Source: Marivita hallyeonensis | Lineage (GTDB): Bacteria > Pseudomonadota > Alphaproteobacteria > Rhodobacterales > Rhodobacteraceae | DNA length: 64,000 nt | Reading direction: 5' to 3' | Assembly: GCF_900129875.1 (NCBI RefSeq) | Contig: NZ_FQXC01000003.1 | Location: forward strand, 310,001-374,000 | Shown: piece after piece, positions 44,803 to 53,888 of the stretch | Numbering within the stretch: the first letter of the stretch is position 1 | Layout of the letters: each line of letters starts with the position of its first letter | Position numbers and translations under genes: made by a program | Notes under the pieces: generated by a model | Told to the model about the DNA's origin: nothing | Seen by the model: only the letters and a program-made list of their open reading frames with translations | The model's database searches: none

Positions 44803-44815
44803 TATTCGCGCAGGG

Positions 44816-46042
44816 TCACTCCACCGCGCGATACCACGCCACGATCTGCCGCCGTGCTTCCTCGTCCATCTGAATGGCATTCGGTGGCGGCATCGCATGA
44901 GACCGCCCGGCCTGTAGATAAACCTGATGCGCATGCCGCGCGACATCGCCTTCGGTCTCCAGATACACACCCTTCGGCGCCCAGCGGATGCCATCCCAAA
45001 CCGGCTCCCGCGCGTGGCACATCGAACAGTTCCCAACCACCGCGTAATACGCGTCTTCGAACCCGTCAGCCGATGCAAAGCGCTCTTCGAACGCCGTCAA
45101 AGGCCGCTCCGACGCCTCGTCATAGCTGGCTGTCGTGCTGAAGGTCGACAGCCACGCGATCGCGATAAAGATCACCGCCGTCGCCGCCCAGGTCCAGTTC
45201 GGGCGCCCTTTGCCCGCGTGCATCGAGTTGAAGTAGTGCCGGATCGTCACCCCCATCAGAAACACGAGCGACGCGATCAGCCATGCGTACTCCGTGCCGA
45301 AAGACAGCGGATAGTGGTTCGACAGCATCAGGAAGATCACCGGTAGCGTCAGATAGTTGTTATGCGTCGACCGCAGCTTGGCGATCTTGCCGTATTTCGG
45401 ATCCGGCGTCCGCCCGGCCTTGAGATCCGCCACGACGATCCGCTGGTTCGGCATGATGATGAAGAACACGTTCGCCGTCATGATCGTCGCGGTGAACGCC
45501 CCCAGATGCAGCAACGCCGCGCGCCCGGTGAACACCTGGTCATAGCCCCACGCCATGACGACGAGCATCACAAACAAGAGCAGCATCAACGCAGTCGGCT
45601 GCTCCCCCAATGGCGACTTGCAGAGAAAGTCGTAGATCAGCCACCCAATCGTCAGCGACAAAGCCGAGATGACAATCCCCTGCCACAGCGCCAGATCGGC
45701 TTTGGTCGGGTCGAGCAGGTACAGCTCTCCCCCGACCCAATAGACGATCATCAACAGCGCCGCGCCCGACAGCCAGGTCGTGTAGCTTTGCCATTTATGC
45801 CAGGTCAGATGCTCGGGCAGGCGATCCGGCGCGACCGTGTATTTGACCGTATGGTAAAATCCGCCGCCATGCACCTCCCACTCCTCGCCGTAAGCGCCTT
45901 TGGGCAGGTCTGGGGCGGATTTCACCATCAGATCAAGCGCAATGAAATAGAACGACGCCCCGATCCACGCCATCGCCGTGATCACATGCAGCCAGCGCAC
46001 CGCGAAAGCGATCCAGTCCCAGAGGATGGCGAAATCATACAT
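44816..46042 (-). CDS. puuD: membrane urate oxidase with cytochrome c domain
   Basis: A 408-residue PuuD protein. About eight helices form the DUF989-type membrane domain (WLHVITAMAWIGASFYF; IMPNQRIVVADLKAG; histidines for cofactor binding). The C-terminal domain has the heme c motif CSMCH (residues 339-343) and a methionine ligand in HAMPPPN. It oxidises urate to 5-hydroxyisourate and passes electrons to the respiratory chain instead of making peroxide. The ATG at 46042 was chosen over an upstream extension rich in arginine. Divergent to a LysR gene. Confidence 0.92.
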   Translation of the reverse strand: MYDFAILWDWIAFAVRWLHVITAMAWIGASFYFIALDLMVKSAPDLPKGAYGEEWEVHGGGFYHTVKYTVAPDRLPEHLTWHKWQSYTTWLSGAALLMIVYWVGGELYLLDPTKADLALWQGIVISALSLTIGWLIYDFLCKSPLGEQPTALMLLLFVMLVVMAWGYDQVFTGRAALLHLGAFTATIMTANVFFIIMPNQRIVVADLKAGRTPDPKYGKIAKLRSTHNNYLTLPVIFLMLSNHYPLSFGTEYAWLIASLVFLMGVTIRHYFNSMHAGKGRPNWTWAATAVIFIAIAWLSTFSTTASYDEASERPLTAFEERFASADGFEDAYYAVVGNCSMCHAREPVWDGIRWAPKGVYLETEGDVARHAHQVYLQAGRSHAMPPPNAIQMDEEARRQIVAWYRAVE

Positions 46043-46140
46043 GGCGTCGGCTCCCGTTCTGCGTCTGCGCCAGACTAGCGACAGGGCTATTCTTCTGCTA
46101 TTCCGATGAAACTCCAAGCTGTATCAAAAATCTGCGAAGA

Positions 46141-47049
46141 ATGAGCTATCTCGACAACATCCGCACCTTCGTGCGTGTCTACGAATTGGGCAGCATGTCT
46201 GCCGCCGGTCGCGATTTGCGCATTTCTCCGGCGGTCACCTCAACCCGGATTGCCCAGCTTGAGGAACATCTCTCCGTCCGGCTCTTCCAGCGCACCACCC
46301 GCAACCTGACGCCCACGGAACAGGGCCGCCTGTTCTATCCCGGCGCGGTGGAGGTGCTCGAAACCGTCGAAGCCGCCGAAGCGCAGGTCACCGATATCAC
46401 CGAAAAGCCGCGCGGCTCGATCTATGTCGCCGCGCCCCTTGGTGTTGGCCGTCGCCTCATCGCGCCGCTGGTGCCGGATTTCATTGCGCAATACCCCGAG
46501 GTCAGCGTTCGGTTACGCCTGACGGATCGTAAGGTCGACCTCACCACCGAAGGCCTCGACCTCGCGGTGTTTCTCGGAGAGCCTGAAGACAGCACCCTGC
46601 GCATCCGCAAGATTGCCGATGTCGACCGCGTCCTCTGCGCGGCGCCGTCCTATATCAAGGCCCATGGAATGCCCGCTTCCGGCGACGACCTGATCGCGCA
46701 GAACCACGAATGCCTGAACCTGCGCTTCCCCGGAGCCACTGAATTCCAATGGCGTTTGCGAACACCCGACGGCCCGAAACGCTTCAAGGTCACGGGCCGC
46801 TTTGAGTCAGACGACGGAGACGTCCTCACCGACTGGGCGCTCGCGGGCCACGGTATCGCCCTGAAGCCCGTTTTCGAAGTCGCCGACCACCTCAGAGACG
46901 GCCGCCTCGCCATCGTCGCCAAACAAACCCCACCCGTCCCAATCCAAATGGCCTGCCTCTTCACCCACCGCCGCAGACAAGACCCGAAAACCCGCCTCTT
47001 CATGGATTTCGTCATCGGCCGCATCGGCAAAAAGGTGAAGAACGCCTGA
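46141..47049 (+). CDS. LysR family transcriptional regulator
   Basis: A 302-residue LysR protein: wHTH with LGSMSAAGRDLRISPAVTST (about residues 16-35), linker helix, and effector domain. The N-terminal style MSYLDNIRTFVRV and late HRRRQDPKTRLFMDF resemble the CrgA/DsdC-like subgroup. It is divergent from puuD with 98 bp between starts, so it is the likely regulator of the urate genes. The effector could be urate or a ureide; inference. Confidence 0.9.
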   Translation: MSYLDNIRTFVRVYELGSMSAAGRDLRISPAVTSTRIAQLEEHLSVRLFQRTTRNLTPTEQGRLFYPGAVEVLETVEAAEAQVTDITEKPRGSIYVAAPLGVGRRLIAPLVPDFIAQYPEVSVRLRLTDRKVDLTTEGLDLAVFLGEPEDSTLRIRKIADVDRVLCAAPSYIKAHGMPASGDDLIAQNHECLNLRFPGATEFQWRLRTPDGPKRFKVTGRFESDDGDVLTDWALAGHGIALKPVFEVADHLRDGRLAIVAKQTPPVPIQMACLFTHRRRQDPKTRLFMDFVIGRIGKKVKNA

Positions 47050-47147
47050 GACCCGGCAAAGCGCCATGCCGTCAGTTCGCGGAGATCGGCAGAACGGTTG
47101 ATGTCTGCTATGCGGGACGAAGCGGTTCTTGCGAAAATGTCGACTAG

Positions 47148-47750
47148 CTAAGTCACAGGTGTATTGAGATCATAGAAGTCAAACAGCTCAGCGGCACGGT
47201 TCAAGGCATCGTTGCTCTCGGAATAGAAGAAAACGTTTCCTTCCCAAAACTCGACGTAATCCGTCGATCCACTTGTGAGCAATTTCGCATCCCAACCGCT
47301 AACACTGAGCAATGTGCAAAGCGCGATCAACGCTTCAGCTTCCGCATTCTGTTCATGCGTTCCAGCCAATTGATCCAACAGGTCATCGGAAAGTGGCGCA
47401 AGAAGTATCGCGGGGTTTTCAACCAGATAGTCGGACGCAAAGCCTTGGCCTAAGATATTGAGAAAATGGCGGTTCTGGGACGGGAAACCATCCGAAAAAT
47501 GATCAATCCATAGTAACCGCTGTGAAGTTTTCGGAAGCCAGTCCGCCATCGACAGAATTACGTTGGAAAGTTGAAAAGGACTTGGATCAAAGAACCGCCC
47601 TATTCGTTCAGAGTCCTCTGCTCCGTCTCCAACTCGGTAAAGGAGTCGCCGGTACCATACGTTCTCCAAGGAAACCGCGAACTTATCTTCGCCTAAGTAC
47701 TTTATCGCCTCAGTGATATTTAGTGATTTCACCGCTTCCTGCTTAGTCAA
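47148..47750 (-). CDS. hypothetical protein, possibly acquired
   Basis: A 200-residue soluble acidic protein with no recognised family (segments WYRRLLYRVGDGAED, DHFSDGFPSQNRHFL, FWEGNVFFYSESNDAL). Its base composition is visibly more AT-rich and its codon use less GC-biased than its neighbours, and it interrupts the urate genes between the LysR gene and uraH. These are signs of recent insertion. It may be an immunity-like or orphan protein, but nothing in the sequence proves it. Confidence 0.6.
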   Translation of the reverse strand: MTKQEAVKSLNITEAIKYLGEDKFAVSLENVWYRRLLYRVGDGAEDSERIGRFFDPSPFQLSNVILSMADWLPKTSQRLLWIDHFSDGFPSQNRHFLNILGQGFASDYLVENPAILLAPLSDDLLDQLAGTHEQNAEAEALIALCTLLSVSGWDAKLLTSGSTDYVEFWEGNVFFYSESNDALNRAAELFDFYDLNTPVT

Positions 47751-47830
47751 TCTGAACGTGACGTGACGATAGGTTCGGTTGGAAAGCTAGTCAATCTGGG
47801 CTCACATCCGACCTAAGCCGCACCTAAACC

Positions 47831-48187
47831 TTAACTCCCCCGATAGGTCGAATACCCGTACGGCGACAGCAAGAGCGGCACGTGGTAGTGCGCCTTTGCG
47901 TCCGACATGCCGAACCGGATTGGCACCTCGTCCAGAAACAGCGGATCGTCTTGTGTCTGTCCGGTGGCGCGCAGGTAGTCGCCTGCGAAGAAGACCAATT
48001 CATACGTCCCGGTCTCAAAGTCATCTACCGGAAGGATCGGGGTGTCGGTTCGACCGTCTTCGTTGGTGACGGCTTCTGCGATCTTCTCGGATGTTGTGCC
48101 GGACAGCCGGGACAGCGCGATCTTCAATCCCGCAGCCGGACAGCCGCGCGCGGTGTCCAGAACATGCGTTGTAAGGTATCCAGCCAT
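47831..48187 (-). CDS. uraH: 5-hydroxyisourate hydrolase
   Basis: A 118-residue transthyretin-like protein with the diagnostic C-terminal tetrapeptide YRGS, the N-terminal catalytic H8 in [11 protein letters not shown] and the DGRTD segment. It hydrolyses 5-hydroxyisourate from PuuD to OHCU. No signal peptide, so it is cytoplasmic. It is transcribed divergently from the puuE-uraD fusion with about 150 bases between starts. Confidence 0.93.
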   Translation of the reverse strand: MAGYLTTHVLDTARGCPAAGLKIALSRLSGTTSEKIAEAVTNEDGRTDTPILPVDDFETGTYELVFFAGDYLRATGQTQDDPLFLDEVPIRFGMSDAKAHYHVPLLLSPYGYSTYRGS

Positions 48188-48335
48188 CGCGCCCTCCTGT
48201 GAAGATGTGCCTCTTTATGAAGCCATCGGCGCGAAATGCGCAAACAGGAAGCGGTTTGAGACAGCTTTCGGGATTTCTTGAAAAACGATTTCGATTATTC
48301 GGAATATAGAGATGACCAATCAAAGGGGGCCTTCC
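48188..48335. promoter_or_regulatory. uraH / puuE-uraD divergent control region
   Basis: This 148-bp region holds the promoters for both directions. Its right part is AT-rich (TTGAAAAACGATTTCGATTA) and contains the palindrome TATTC-G-GAATA (48296-48306), 29 bases before the preferred start codon of puuE-uraD. It is a reasonable operator candidate for a purine regulator. Confidence 0.4.
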
Positions 48336-49748
48336 GTGCAAAGATACCCGCGCGACATGACAGGATACGGTGCCACCCCGTCCAAGGCCAACTGGCCAGG
48401 CGGTGCAAAGATCGCCGTGCAGATCGTTCTCAACTACGAAGAGGGTGGCGAGAACAACATCCTTCACGGTGATGCCGCATCAGAGGCGTTTTTGTCCGAG
48501 ATCACCGGCGCGCAACCCTGGCCGGGGCAGCGGCACTGGAACATGGAGTCGATCTACGAATACGGGAGCCGCGCCGGGTTCTGGCGGCTACGCCGGATGA
48601 TGAAAGACTTGCCCGTCACCGTCTACGGCGTCGCCACCGCCCTCGCCCGCGCGCCCGAGCAGGTCGCGGCGATGAAAGACGCAGGCTGGGAGATTGCCTC
48701 GCACGGCCTGAAATGGGTCGAACACAAGGACATGCCCGAAGACGAAGAGCGCGCGCAGATCGTCGAAGCGATCCGCCTGCACACCGAGGTCACGGGCGCC
48801 CCCCCGAAGGGTTGGTACACGGGCCGCTGCTCCAACAACACCGTGCGGCTCGTCGCAGAACAGGGCGGGTTCGACTACGTCGCCGACAGCTATGCCGACG
48901 ATCTGCCCTACTGGATGACGTTTGGCGACAGGCATCAATTGGTCGTGCCCTACACGCTCGACTGCAATGACATGCGCTTCGGCATTCAGGCCGGGTTCAC
49001 CAATGGCGACCAGTTCGAGAGCTACCTCAAGGACAGCTTCGACACGCTATATACGGAAGGCGCTCAGGGCAGCCCCAAGATGCTTTCCATCGGTCTGCAC
49101 TGCCGGCTGATCGGTCGCCCTGGACGCGCTGCCGCGCTGAAACGGGTGCTGGATTACATGGCCGGGCACGACGGCGTCTGGTTCGCCACACGCCAGCAGA
49201 TCGCACAGCACTGGGCGAATGAACATCCCGCACCGTCGGCACGTCGCCCCTCCGAGATGTCCACGGACCAGTTCATCGCCGAATTCGGCGGCATCTTCGA
49301 ACACTCGCCGTGGATCGCGGAACGCGCCTGCGCCTATGAGACCGGCCCAACCCACGACACTGCTCGCGGCGTGCATAGCTTGCTCTGCCGCGCGTTCCGC
49401 AGCGCGTCCGACGAAGAAAGGCTCGGTGTACTCAATGCCCACCCCGACCTTGCTGGAAAGCTCGCCGCCGCTGGCCGCCTCACTGCCGAGTCGACCGCCG
49501 AACAGGCCGGCGCGGGCCTCGACATGCTCACCGATGACGAACGCACCACTTTCCAAAGACTCAACGCCGACTATGTCGCGCGCCACGGCTTTCCGTTCAT
49601 CATCGCGGTGAAGGACAACACCAAAGCCAGCATCCTCGACGCCTTCCGCCGTCGCATCGACAACGACCGCGACACCGAATTTGCGGAAGCTTGCCGTCAG
49701 GTTGAACGCATCGCCGAACTCCGCTTGATCGAGAAGCTTGGCGCATGA
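48336..49748 (+). CDS. puuE-uraD: fusion of PuuE allantoinase and UraD OHCU decarboxylase
   Basis: A 470-residue protein joining two pathway enzymes. Residues about 1-295 are a PuuE-type allantoinase of the polysaccharide deacetylase fold (MQRYPRDMTGYGATPSKANW start; WPGGAKIAVQIVLNYEEGGE). Residues about 310-470 are UraD (LNAHPDLAGKLA and HGFPFIIAVK). UraD decarboxylates OHCU to (S)-allantoin, which PuuE opens to allantoate. The GTG at 48336 follows AAAGGGGG at ideal spacing and gives the family N-terminus; ATG at 48312 has no ribosome site. The decarboxylase product feeds the other domain directly. Confidence 0.9.
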   Translation: MQRYPRDMTGYGATPSKANWPGGAKIAVQIVLNYEEGGENNILHGDAASEAFLSEITGAQPWPGQRHWNMESIYEYGSRAGFWRLRRMMKDLPVTVYGVATALARAPEQVAAMKDAGWEIASHGLKWVEHKDMPEDEERAQIVEAIRLHTEVTGAPPKGWYTGRCSNNTVRLVAEQGGFDYVADSYADDLPYWMTFGDRHQLVVPYTLDCNDMRFGIQAGFTNGDQFESYLKDSFDTLYTEGAQGSPKMLSIGLHCRLIGRPGRAAALKRVLDYMAGHDGVWFATRQQIAQHWANEHPAPSARRPSEMSTDQFIAEFGGIFEHSPWIAERACAYETGPTHDTARGVHSLLCRAFRSASDEERLGVLNAHPDLAGKLAAAGRLTAESTAEQAGAGLDMLTDDERTTFQRLNADYVARHGFPFIIAVKDNTKASILDAFRRRIDNDRDTEFAEACRQVERIAELRLIEKLGA

Positions 49749-50230
49749 GACAGATCACCATCCAGCCGATCACTAAAGACGCCTTCGCCCCGTTTGGTGA
49801 CATCATCGACAGCACAGGCGATCCTGACAAGATCATCAACCAGGGCAAATGCGGCCGCTACCACGACCGCGCCACGCTCGATTTCAGCGATGGCCGCGCC
49901 GGGCTCAGCCTCTTCAAGGCAGAACTGCGCAGCTTACCCCTCACTCTCGACATGATGGAACGGCATCCCGAAGGCAGCCAATGCTTTGTGCCGATGAGCG
50001 ACACGCCCTTTCTCGTGATCGTCGCGCCTGACGCGGACGGTCAACCCGGAACTCCGCTCGCCTTCCGCACCGAACCGGGACAGGCGGTCAATTTTCACCG
50101 CAACACCTGGCACGGCGTCCTGACCCCGATCGCGGGCACCGGCCTCTTCGCCGTCATCGACCGGATCGGCGACGGGCCGAACCTGCAGGAATACTGGTTC
50201 GACACACCTTACGAGGTCATCGACCCCTAA
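49745..50230 (+). CDS. allA: ureidoglycolate lyase
   Basis: A 161-residue AllA protein: ITIQPITKDAFAPFGDIID start, the HPEGSQCFVPMSDTPF core and the NFHRNTWHGVLTPI segment with the expected histidines. It splits (S)-ureidoglycolate to glyoxylate and urea, the step that links purine breakdown to the downstream bhc genes. It overlaps the puuE-uraD stop by 4 bases. Confidence 0.93.
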   Translation: MRQITIQPITKDAFAPFGDIIDSTGDPDKIINQGKCGRYHDRATLDFSDGRAGLSLFKAELRSLPLTLDMMERHPEGSQCFVPMSDTPFLVIVAPDADGQPGTPLAFRTEPGQAVNFHRNTWHGVLTPIAGTGLFAVIDRIGDGPNLQEYWFDTPYEVIDP

Positions 50231-50283
50231 AAAAAAACAACGCCCGGCAAGAGGCGCGCCACACATAAAAGAGGGACACAAAT

Positions 50284-51720
50284 ATGTCAGCCACATCCAT
50301 CGGCACGCCGGAGCAACTCCGCGATCCGAACTATACACCGCCTATCGCCAAGGCCGTGCCTTTGGGCATCCAGCACGTTCTGGCGATGTTCGTCTCCAAC
50401 GTCACACCCGCGATCATCGTCTGCGGCGCAGCGGGCTTCGGGTTTGGGTCGAACAGCCCGGACTTCCCGCAGATGATCTACATGATCCAGATGTCGATGT
50501 TCTTTGCGGGCATCGCCACGCTGTTCCAGACCATCGGAGTGGGTCCGGTCGGCGCGCGGCTTCCTATCGTACAAGGCACCAGCTTTGCGTTTATCCCGAT
50601 CATGATCCCATTGGTTGCGGGCAAGGGCGTGGACGCCATCGCGGTGCTGATGGGCGGCATCGTCGTGGGTGGCTTGTTCCACGCGTTCCTTGGCCTCTTC
50701 ATCGGCAAACTACGCTTTGCCTTGCCACCACTTGTCACCGGCCTTGTCGTCACCATGATCGGCCTCGCACTGGTCAAAGTCGGCATCCAATATGCAGCAG
50801 GCGGTGTCCCGGCGATGAGCCAGCCTGAATACGGCTCGCTCCTCAACTGGACGATGGCGGGCACCGTGATCCTCGTGACACTTGGTCTCAAGTTCTTCAC
50901 CAAAGGCATGTTGTCCGTCTCTGCCGTCCTCATCGGCTTGCTGGTCGGCTACGGCGTGGCGTTCATGCTGGGCGAAGTGAACCTCGGCAACGTGGGTCGC
51001 GCAGCGCCCTTCGCCCTGCCCAACCCACTCCACTTCGGCATTGAGTTCTCGGTCGCCGCGATCATCGGTTTCTGCCTGATGTCCTTTGTCTCAGCCGTCG
51101 AAACCGTCGGCGACGTAAGCGGCATTACCAAGGGCGGCGCGGGACGCGAAGCGACAGACAAAGAGATCGAAGGCGCAACCTACGCAGACGGGATCGGCAC
51201 GGCCATTTCCGGATTCTTCGGCGCACTCCCCAACACGTCGTTCAGCCAGAACGTCGGCCTCATCGCCATGACAGGCGTCATGTCGCGCGGCGTCGTCACA
51301 ATCGGCGCGCTATTCCTGATCCTCTGCGGCCTGATCCCCAAGGTCGGCGCAGTGATCTCGTCGGTTCCCATCGAAGTCCTCGGCGGCGGCGTGATCGTCA
51401 TGTTCGGCATGGTCGTCGCAGCGGGCATCTCGATGCTGTCGGACGTCGACTGGAACCGCCGCAACATGGTGATCTTCGCGATTGCGCTGTCTCTGGGCCT
51501 TGGCTTGCAGCTCGAACCAAACGCGCTCCAGTACCTGCCCCAAACGCTGAAAGTGCTGGCCACATCAGGCATCCTGCCAGCCGCCCTGATCGCCATTGTG
51601 CTGAACCTGATCCTGCCACAAGAGCTGTCGGGTGAGGCGACTGAAGAAGTCTCTGGCGGCATGTCCGGCCACGGCACAGGTCTGAAAGGTAAGGAAGAGG
51701 CCAGCGCCGCAAACGTGTAA
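50284..51720 (+). CDS. NCS2 family purine/urate permease
   Basis: A 478-residue nucleobase-ascorbate transporter with about 14 helices. The family signature QNxGxxxxTG appears as QNVGLIAMTG (about residues 322-331), with the upstream ALPNTSFS segment. It imports xanthine or urate with protons or sodium. AGAGGG precedes the ATG. Placed directly after allA and followed by a good terminator, it is the last gene of the uptake and breakdown operon. Urate or xanthine is likelier than uracil from context. Confidence 0.9.
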   Translation: MSATSIGTPEQLRDPNYTPPIAKAVPLGIQHVLAMFVSNVTPAIIVCGAAGFGFGSNSPDFPQMIYMIQMSMFFAGIATLFQTIGVGPVGARLPIVQGTSFAFIPIMIPLVAGKGVDAIAVLMGGIVVGGLFHAFLGLFIGKLRFALPPLVTGLVVTMIGLALVKVGIQYAAGGVPAMSQPEYGSLLNWTMAGTVILVTLGLKFFTKGMLSVSAVLIGLLVGYGVAFMLGEVNLGNVGRAAPFALPNPLHFGIEFSVAAIIGFCLMSFVSAVETVGDVSGITKGGAGREATDKEIEGATYADGIGTAISGFFGALPNTSFSQNVGLIAMTGVMSRGVVTIGALFLILCGLIPKVGAVISSVPIEVLGGGVIVMFGMVVAAGISMLSDVDWNRRNMVIFAIALSLGLGLQLEPNALQYLPQTLKVLATSGILPAALIAIVLNLILPQELSGEATEEVSGGMSGHGTGLKGKEEASAANV

Positions 51721-51748
51721 CGCGCAAGGTCCTTACAAAAACTTAGAA

Positions 51749-51777
51749 GCGTCCGGCCCTCCCGCCGGGCGCTTTTT
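51749..51777 (+). terminator. intrinsic terminator of the puuE-allA-permease operon
   Basis: GCGTCCGGC (51749-51757) and GCCGGGCGC (51764-51772) form a 9-bp stem with one G-T pair around loop CCTCCC, followed by TTTTT (51773-51777). Confidence 0.85.
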
Positions 51778-51884
51778 CGTGTGGGGCGTGCAGTTCCCGG
51801 CAGCCAACAAACACGTGATGACAATTCCCGCCGGATGGGCCCAACCGCGTGGTAGACTGGCTCATCCAACACGGAGAATCGTCA

Positions 51885-52799
51885 ATGAACGACCTTACGC
51901 CACAACGGCGCCTGACCGCCAAAGACTTCGATCAGGAGCTTCTCGACCTCTACGACTACTACGCGCACGGCAAAATCTCGAAGCGCGAATTTCTGGACCA
52001 AGCTGGCAAATGGGCCGTCGGTGGCCTGACCGCAGCCGCGATCCTTGGCACGCTGTCGCCCAACTATGCGCTGGCCCAGCAAGTCGCCGACGATGACCCC
52101 GATATCATGGGCGAAGACATTGTCTACCCAAGCCCGGACGGCACCGGCGATATCACGGCTTATCTGGTCCGTCCGACCAACATCGACCCGGACCGCCCAC
52201 CCGCCGCCGTTCTGGTGGTTCACGAAAATCGTGGTCTGAACCCCTATATCCGCGACGTCGTGCGCCGCCTTGCCAAAGCGGGCTTCATCGCGATGGGTCC
52301 CGATGGGCTGTCATCGCTTGGCGGCTACCCGGGAACCGATGACGAGGGTCGCGAGATGCAGCGCACACTGGATCGCGACGCGCTTCTGAACGACTTCTTC
52401 GCCGGGTTCGAATACCTGCAGGCGCTGGACGGAACCAACGGCAAAGTCGGCGCAACCGGCTTCTGCTATGGCGGCGGCGTTGTGAACAAGCTTGCCGTGG
52501 CCTACCCGGAAATGGCTGCAGGTGTGCCGTTCTACGGAGCCTCGGTCGATGCCGATCAGGTCGCCCAGATCGAAGCGCCGCTGATGATCCAGATGGCCGC
52601 CTTGGATCAACGTATCAACGCCATGTGGCCTGAATTCCACAAGGCGCTTGAGGAGAACGACAAGCGCTATCAGGCACACATCTATCCGGGTGTGAACCAC
52701 GGATTTCACAACGACACCACACCGCGCTACGACGAAGAAGCTGCGATGCTGGCTGAGGAACGCATGGTGGCGTGGTTCCGGACCTATATGGCGGGTTAA
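51885..52799 (+). CDS. exported dienelactone hydrolase family protein (YghX-like)
   Basis: A 304-residue alpha/beta hydrolase of the dienelactone hydrolase family. It has a long N-terminus with a Tat-like stretch (SKREFLDQAGKWAVGG, about residues 38-53) and a hydrophobic segment ending in ALAQQ. The nucleophile is cysteine in ATGFCYGGGVV, with the aspartate and histidine in ALDQR and PGVNHGFHN. ACGGAGAA precedes the ATG. The substrate is unknown; it is followed by a bidirectional terminator and is probably unconnected with the purine genes. Confidence 0.85.
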   Translation: MNDLTPQRRLTAKDFDQELLDLYDYYAHGKISKREFLDQAGKWAVGGLTAAAILGTLSPNYALAQQVADDDPDIMGEDIVYPSPDGTGDITAYLVRPTNIDPDRPPAAVLVVHENRGLNPYIRDVVRRLAKAGFIAMGPDGLSSLGGYPGTDDEGREMQRTLDRDALLNDFFAGFEYLQALDGTNGKVGATGFCYGGGVVNKLAVAYPEMAAGVPFYGASVDADQVAQIEAPLMIQMAALDQRINAMWPEFHKALEENDKRYQAHIYPGVNHGFHNDTTPRYDEEAAMLAEERMVAWFRTYMAG

Positions 52800-52821
52800 G
52801 CGCCTACCTGATCGACGCACG

Positions 52822-52849
52822 AAAACGGGGCCACGCAGCCCCCGTTTTT
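52822..52849. terminator. bidirectional terminator between the hydrolase and bhcD
   Basis: AAAACGGGG (52822-52830) pairs with CCCCGTTTT (52840-52848), 9-bp perfect stem with A and T runs on both sides, so it can work on both strands. Confidence 0.85.
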
Positions 52850-52870
52850 GTCTCATTTGCAACGCGTGTC

Positions 52871-53836
52871 TTAGAAGTCGACCTCAATCGCGACACCGCG
52901 CTCAATCGCCAGTTCAACCACCTTGGACGCAACGGCCAAATCCTGAAGTCCAACACCGGTGCCATCAAACAACGTGATATCGCTATCCGACGTCCGCCCC
53001 GGATGCGCGCCATTGATCACGGCACCAATCTCGATCACATCGCTCTCCGCGATCAGACCCGACCCAACCGCGTGCTGCGCCTCACCGATGCTGATAGATT
53101 GCGCGACCTCGTCGGTGAACACCTTAGCCTTCGCCAACAGCGCCGCCTCAACCTCCTGCTTGCCTTTGGTATCGGTGCCCATGCAGGCGATATGCGTGCC
53201 CTCGCTCACGTGATCTGCCATGAGCGACGGCGAAAACGCCGACGTGATCGAGATGATCACATCCGCCTCTCGCATCCCCTCAAGCTCCACCGCTTCGAAC
53301 GGCAAACCGGCCTCCTGAGCGACCTTCTCGATATTGGGCAGCATCTCGGGGTGGTAATTCCAGCCAATCACCTTCTCGAACGACCGCTGCTCCAGCGCCG
53401 CGCGCAGCTGGAACGTCGCCTGATGCCCCGCTCCGATCATTCCCATGACCTTCGCATCCTCGCGCGCCAGATGCTTGATCGATACCGAAGACGCCGCCGC
53501 CGTCCGCAGCGCGGTCAAGAGGTTGCCCCCCACCATCGCATGCACCCGGCCCGTGTCGGGATCGAACAGGAACACCGTCGACTGGTGATTGATCAGCCCG
53601 CGCTTCTCAAGGTTGTGCGGCCAGTACCCGCCCGCCTTCAGGCCCAAAGACCCGCCGACCCGGTCAAACCCGCCTTTGAAGCCATACAAAGCGTCCTCGT
53701 GCCCGATCGCTTCCCGCACGACAGGAAAGTTGTAGGCATCCTTTGACGCCATCGCAGCAAACACCTGCTCCACCGCTTCAAACGATGCCTCGCGCGACAC
53801 GAGATCGGCGATCTTGGCTTCAGGAACGATATACAT
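52871..53836 (-). CDS. bhcD: iminosuccinate reductase of the beta-hydroxyaspartate cycle
   Basis: A 321-residue ornithine cyclodeaminase/mu-crystallin-family reductase with NAD-binding GMIGAGHQATFQL and the GGNLLTALRTAAASS segment. In the BHAC, BhcD reduces iminosuccinate to aspartate and so regenerates the amino donor. It is the last gene of the bhcABCD order on the minus strand, after a 139-bp gap that contains a composite terminator repeat. Outside this context it would be called only ornithine cyclodeaminase-like. Confidence 0.9.
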   Translation of the reverse strand: MYIVPEAKIADLVSREASFEAVEQVFAAMASKDAYNFPVVREAIGHEDALYGFKGGFDRVGGSLGLKAGGYWPHNLEKRGLINHQSTVFLFDPDTGRVHAMVGGNLLTALRTAAASSVSIKHLAREDAKVMGMIGAGHQATFQLRAALEQRSFEKVIGWNYHPEMLPNIEKVAQEAGLPFEAVELEGMREADVIISITSAFSPSLMADHVSEGTHIACMGTDTKGKQEVEAALLAKAKVFTDEVAQSISIGEAQHAVGSGLIAESDVIEIGAVINGAHPGRTSDSDITLFDGTGVGLQDLAVASKVVELAIERGVAIEVDF

Positions 53837-53888
53837 GGGCCACCCCTTCGCAAAAACGGCGCGCCACCCCCGATGCGCGCCGTCCTGT

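Noticed and set aside
44654-44815. Possible tRNA or small RNA in the gap between adh and puuD
   Set aside because: Only two short hairpins are visible, with no tRNA arm pattern or conserved TTC loop; treated as terminators.
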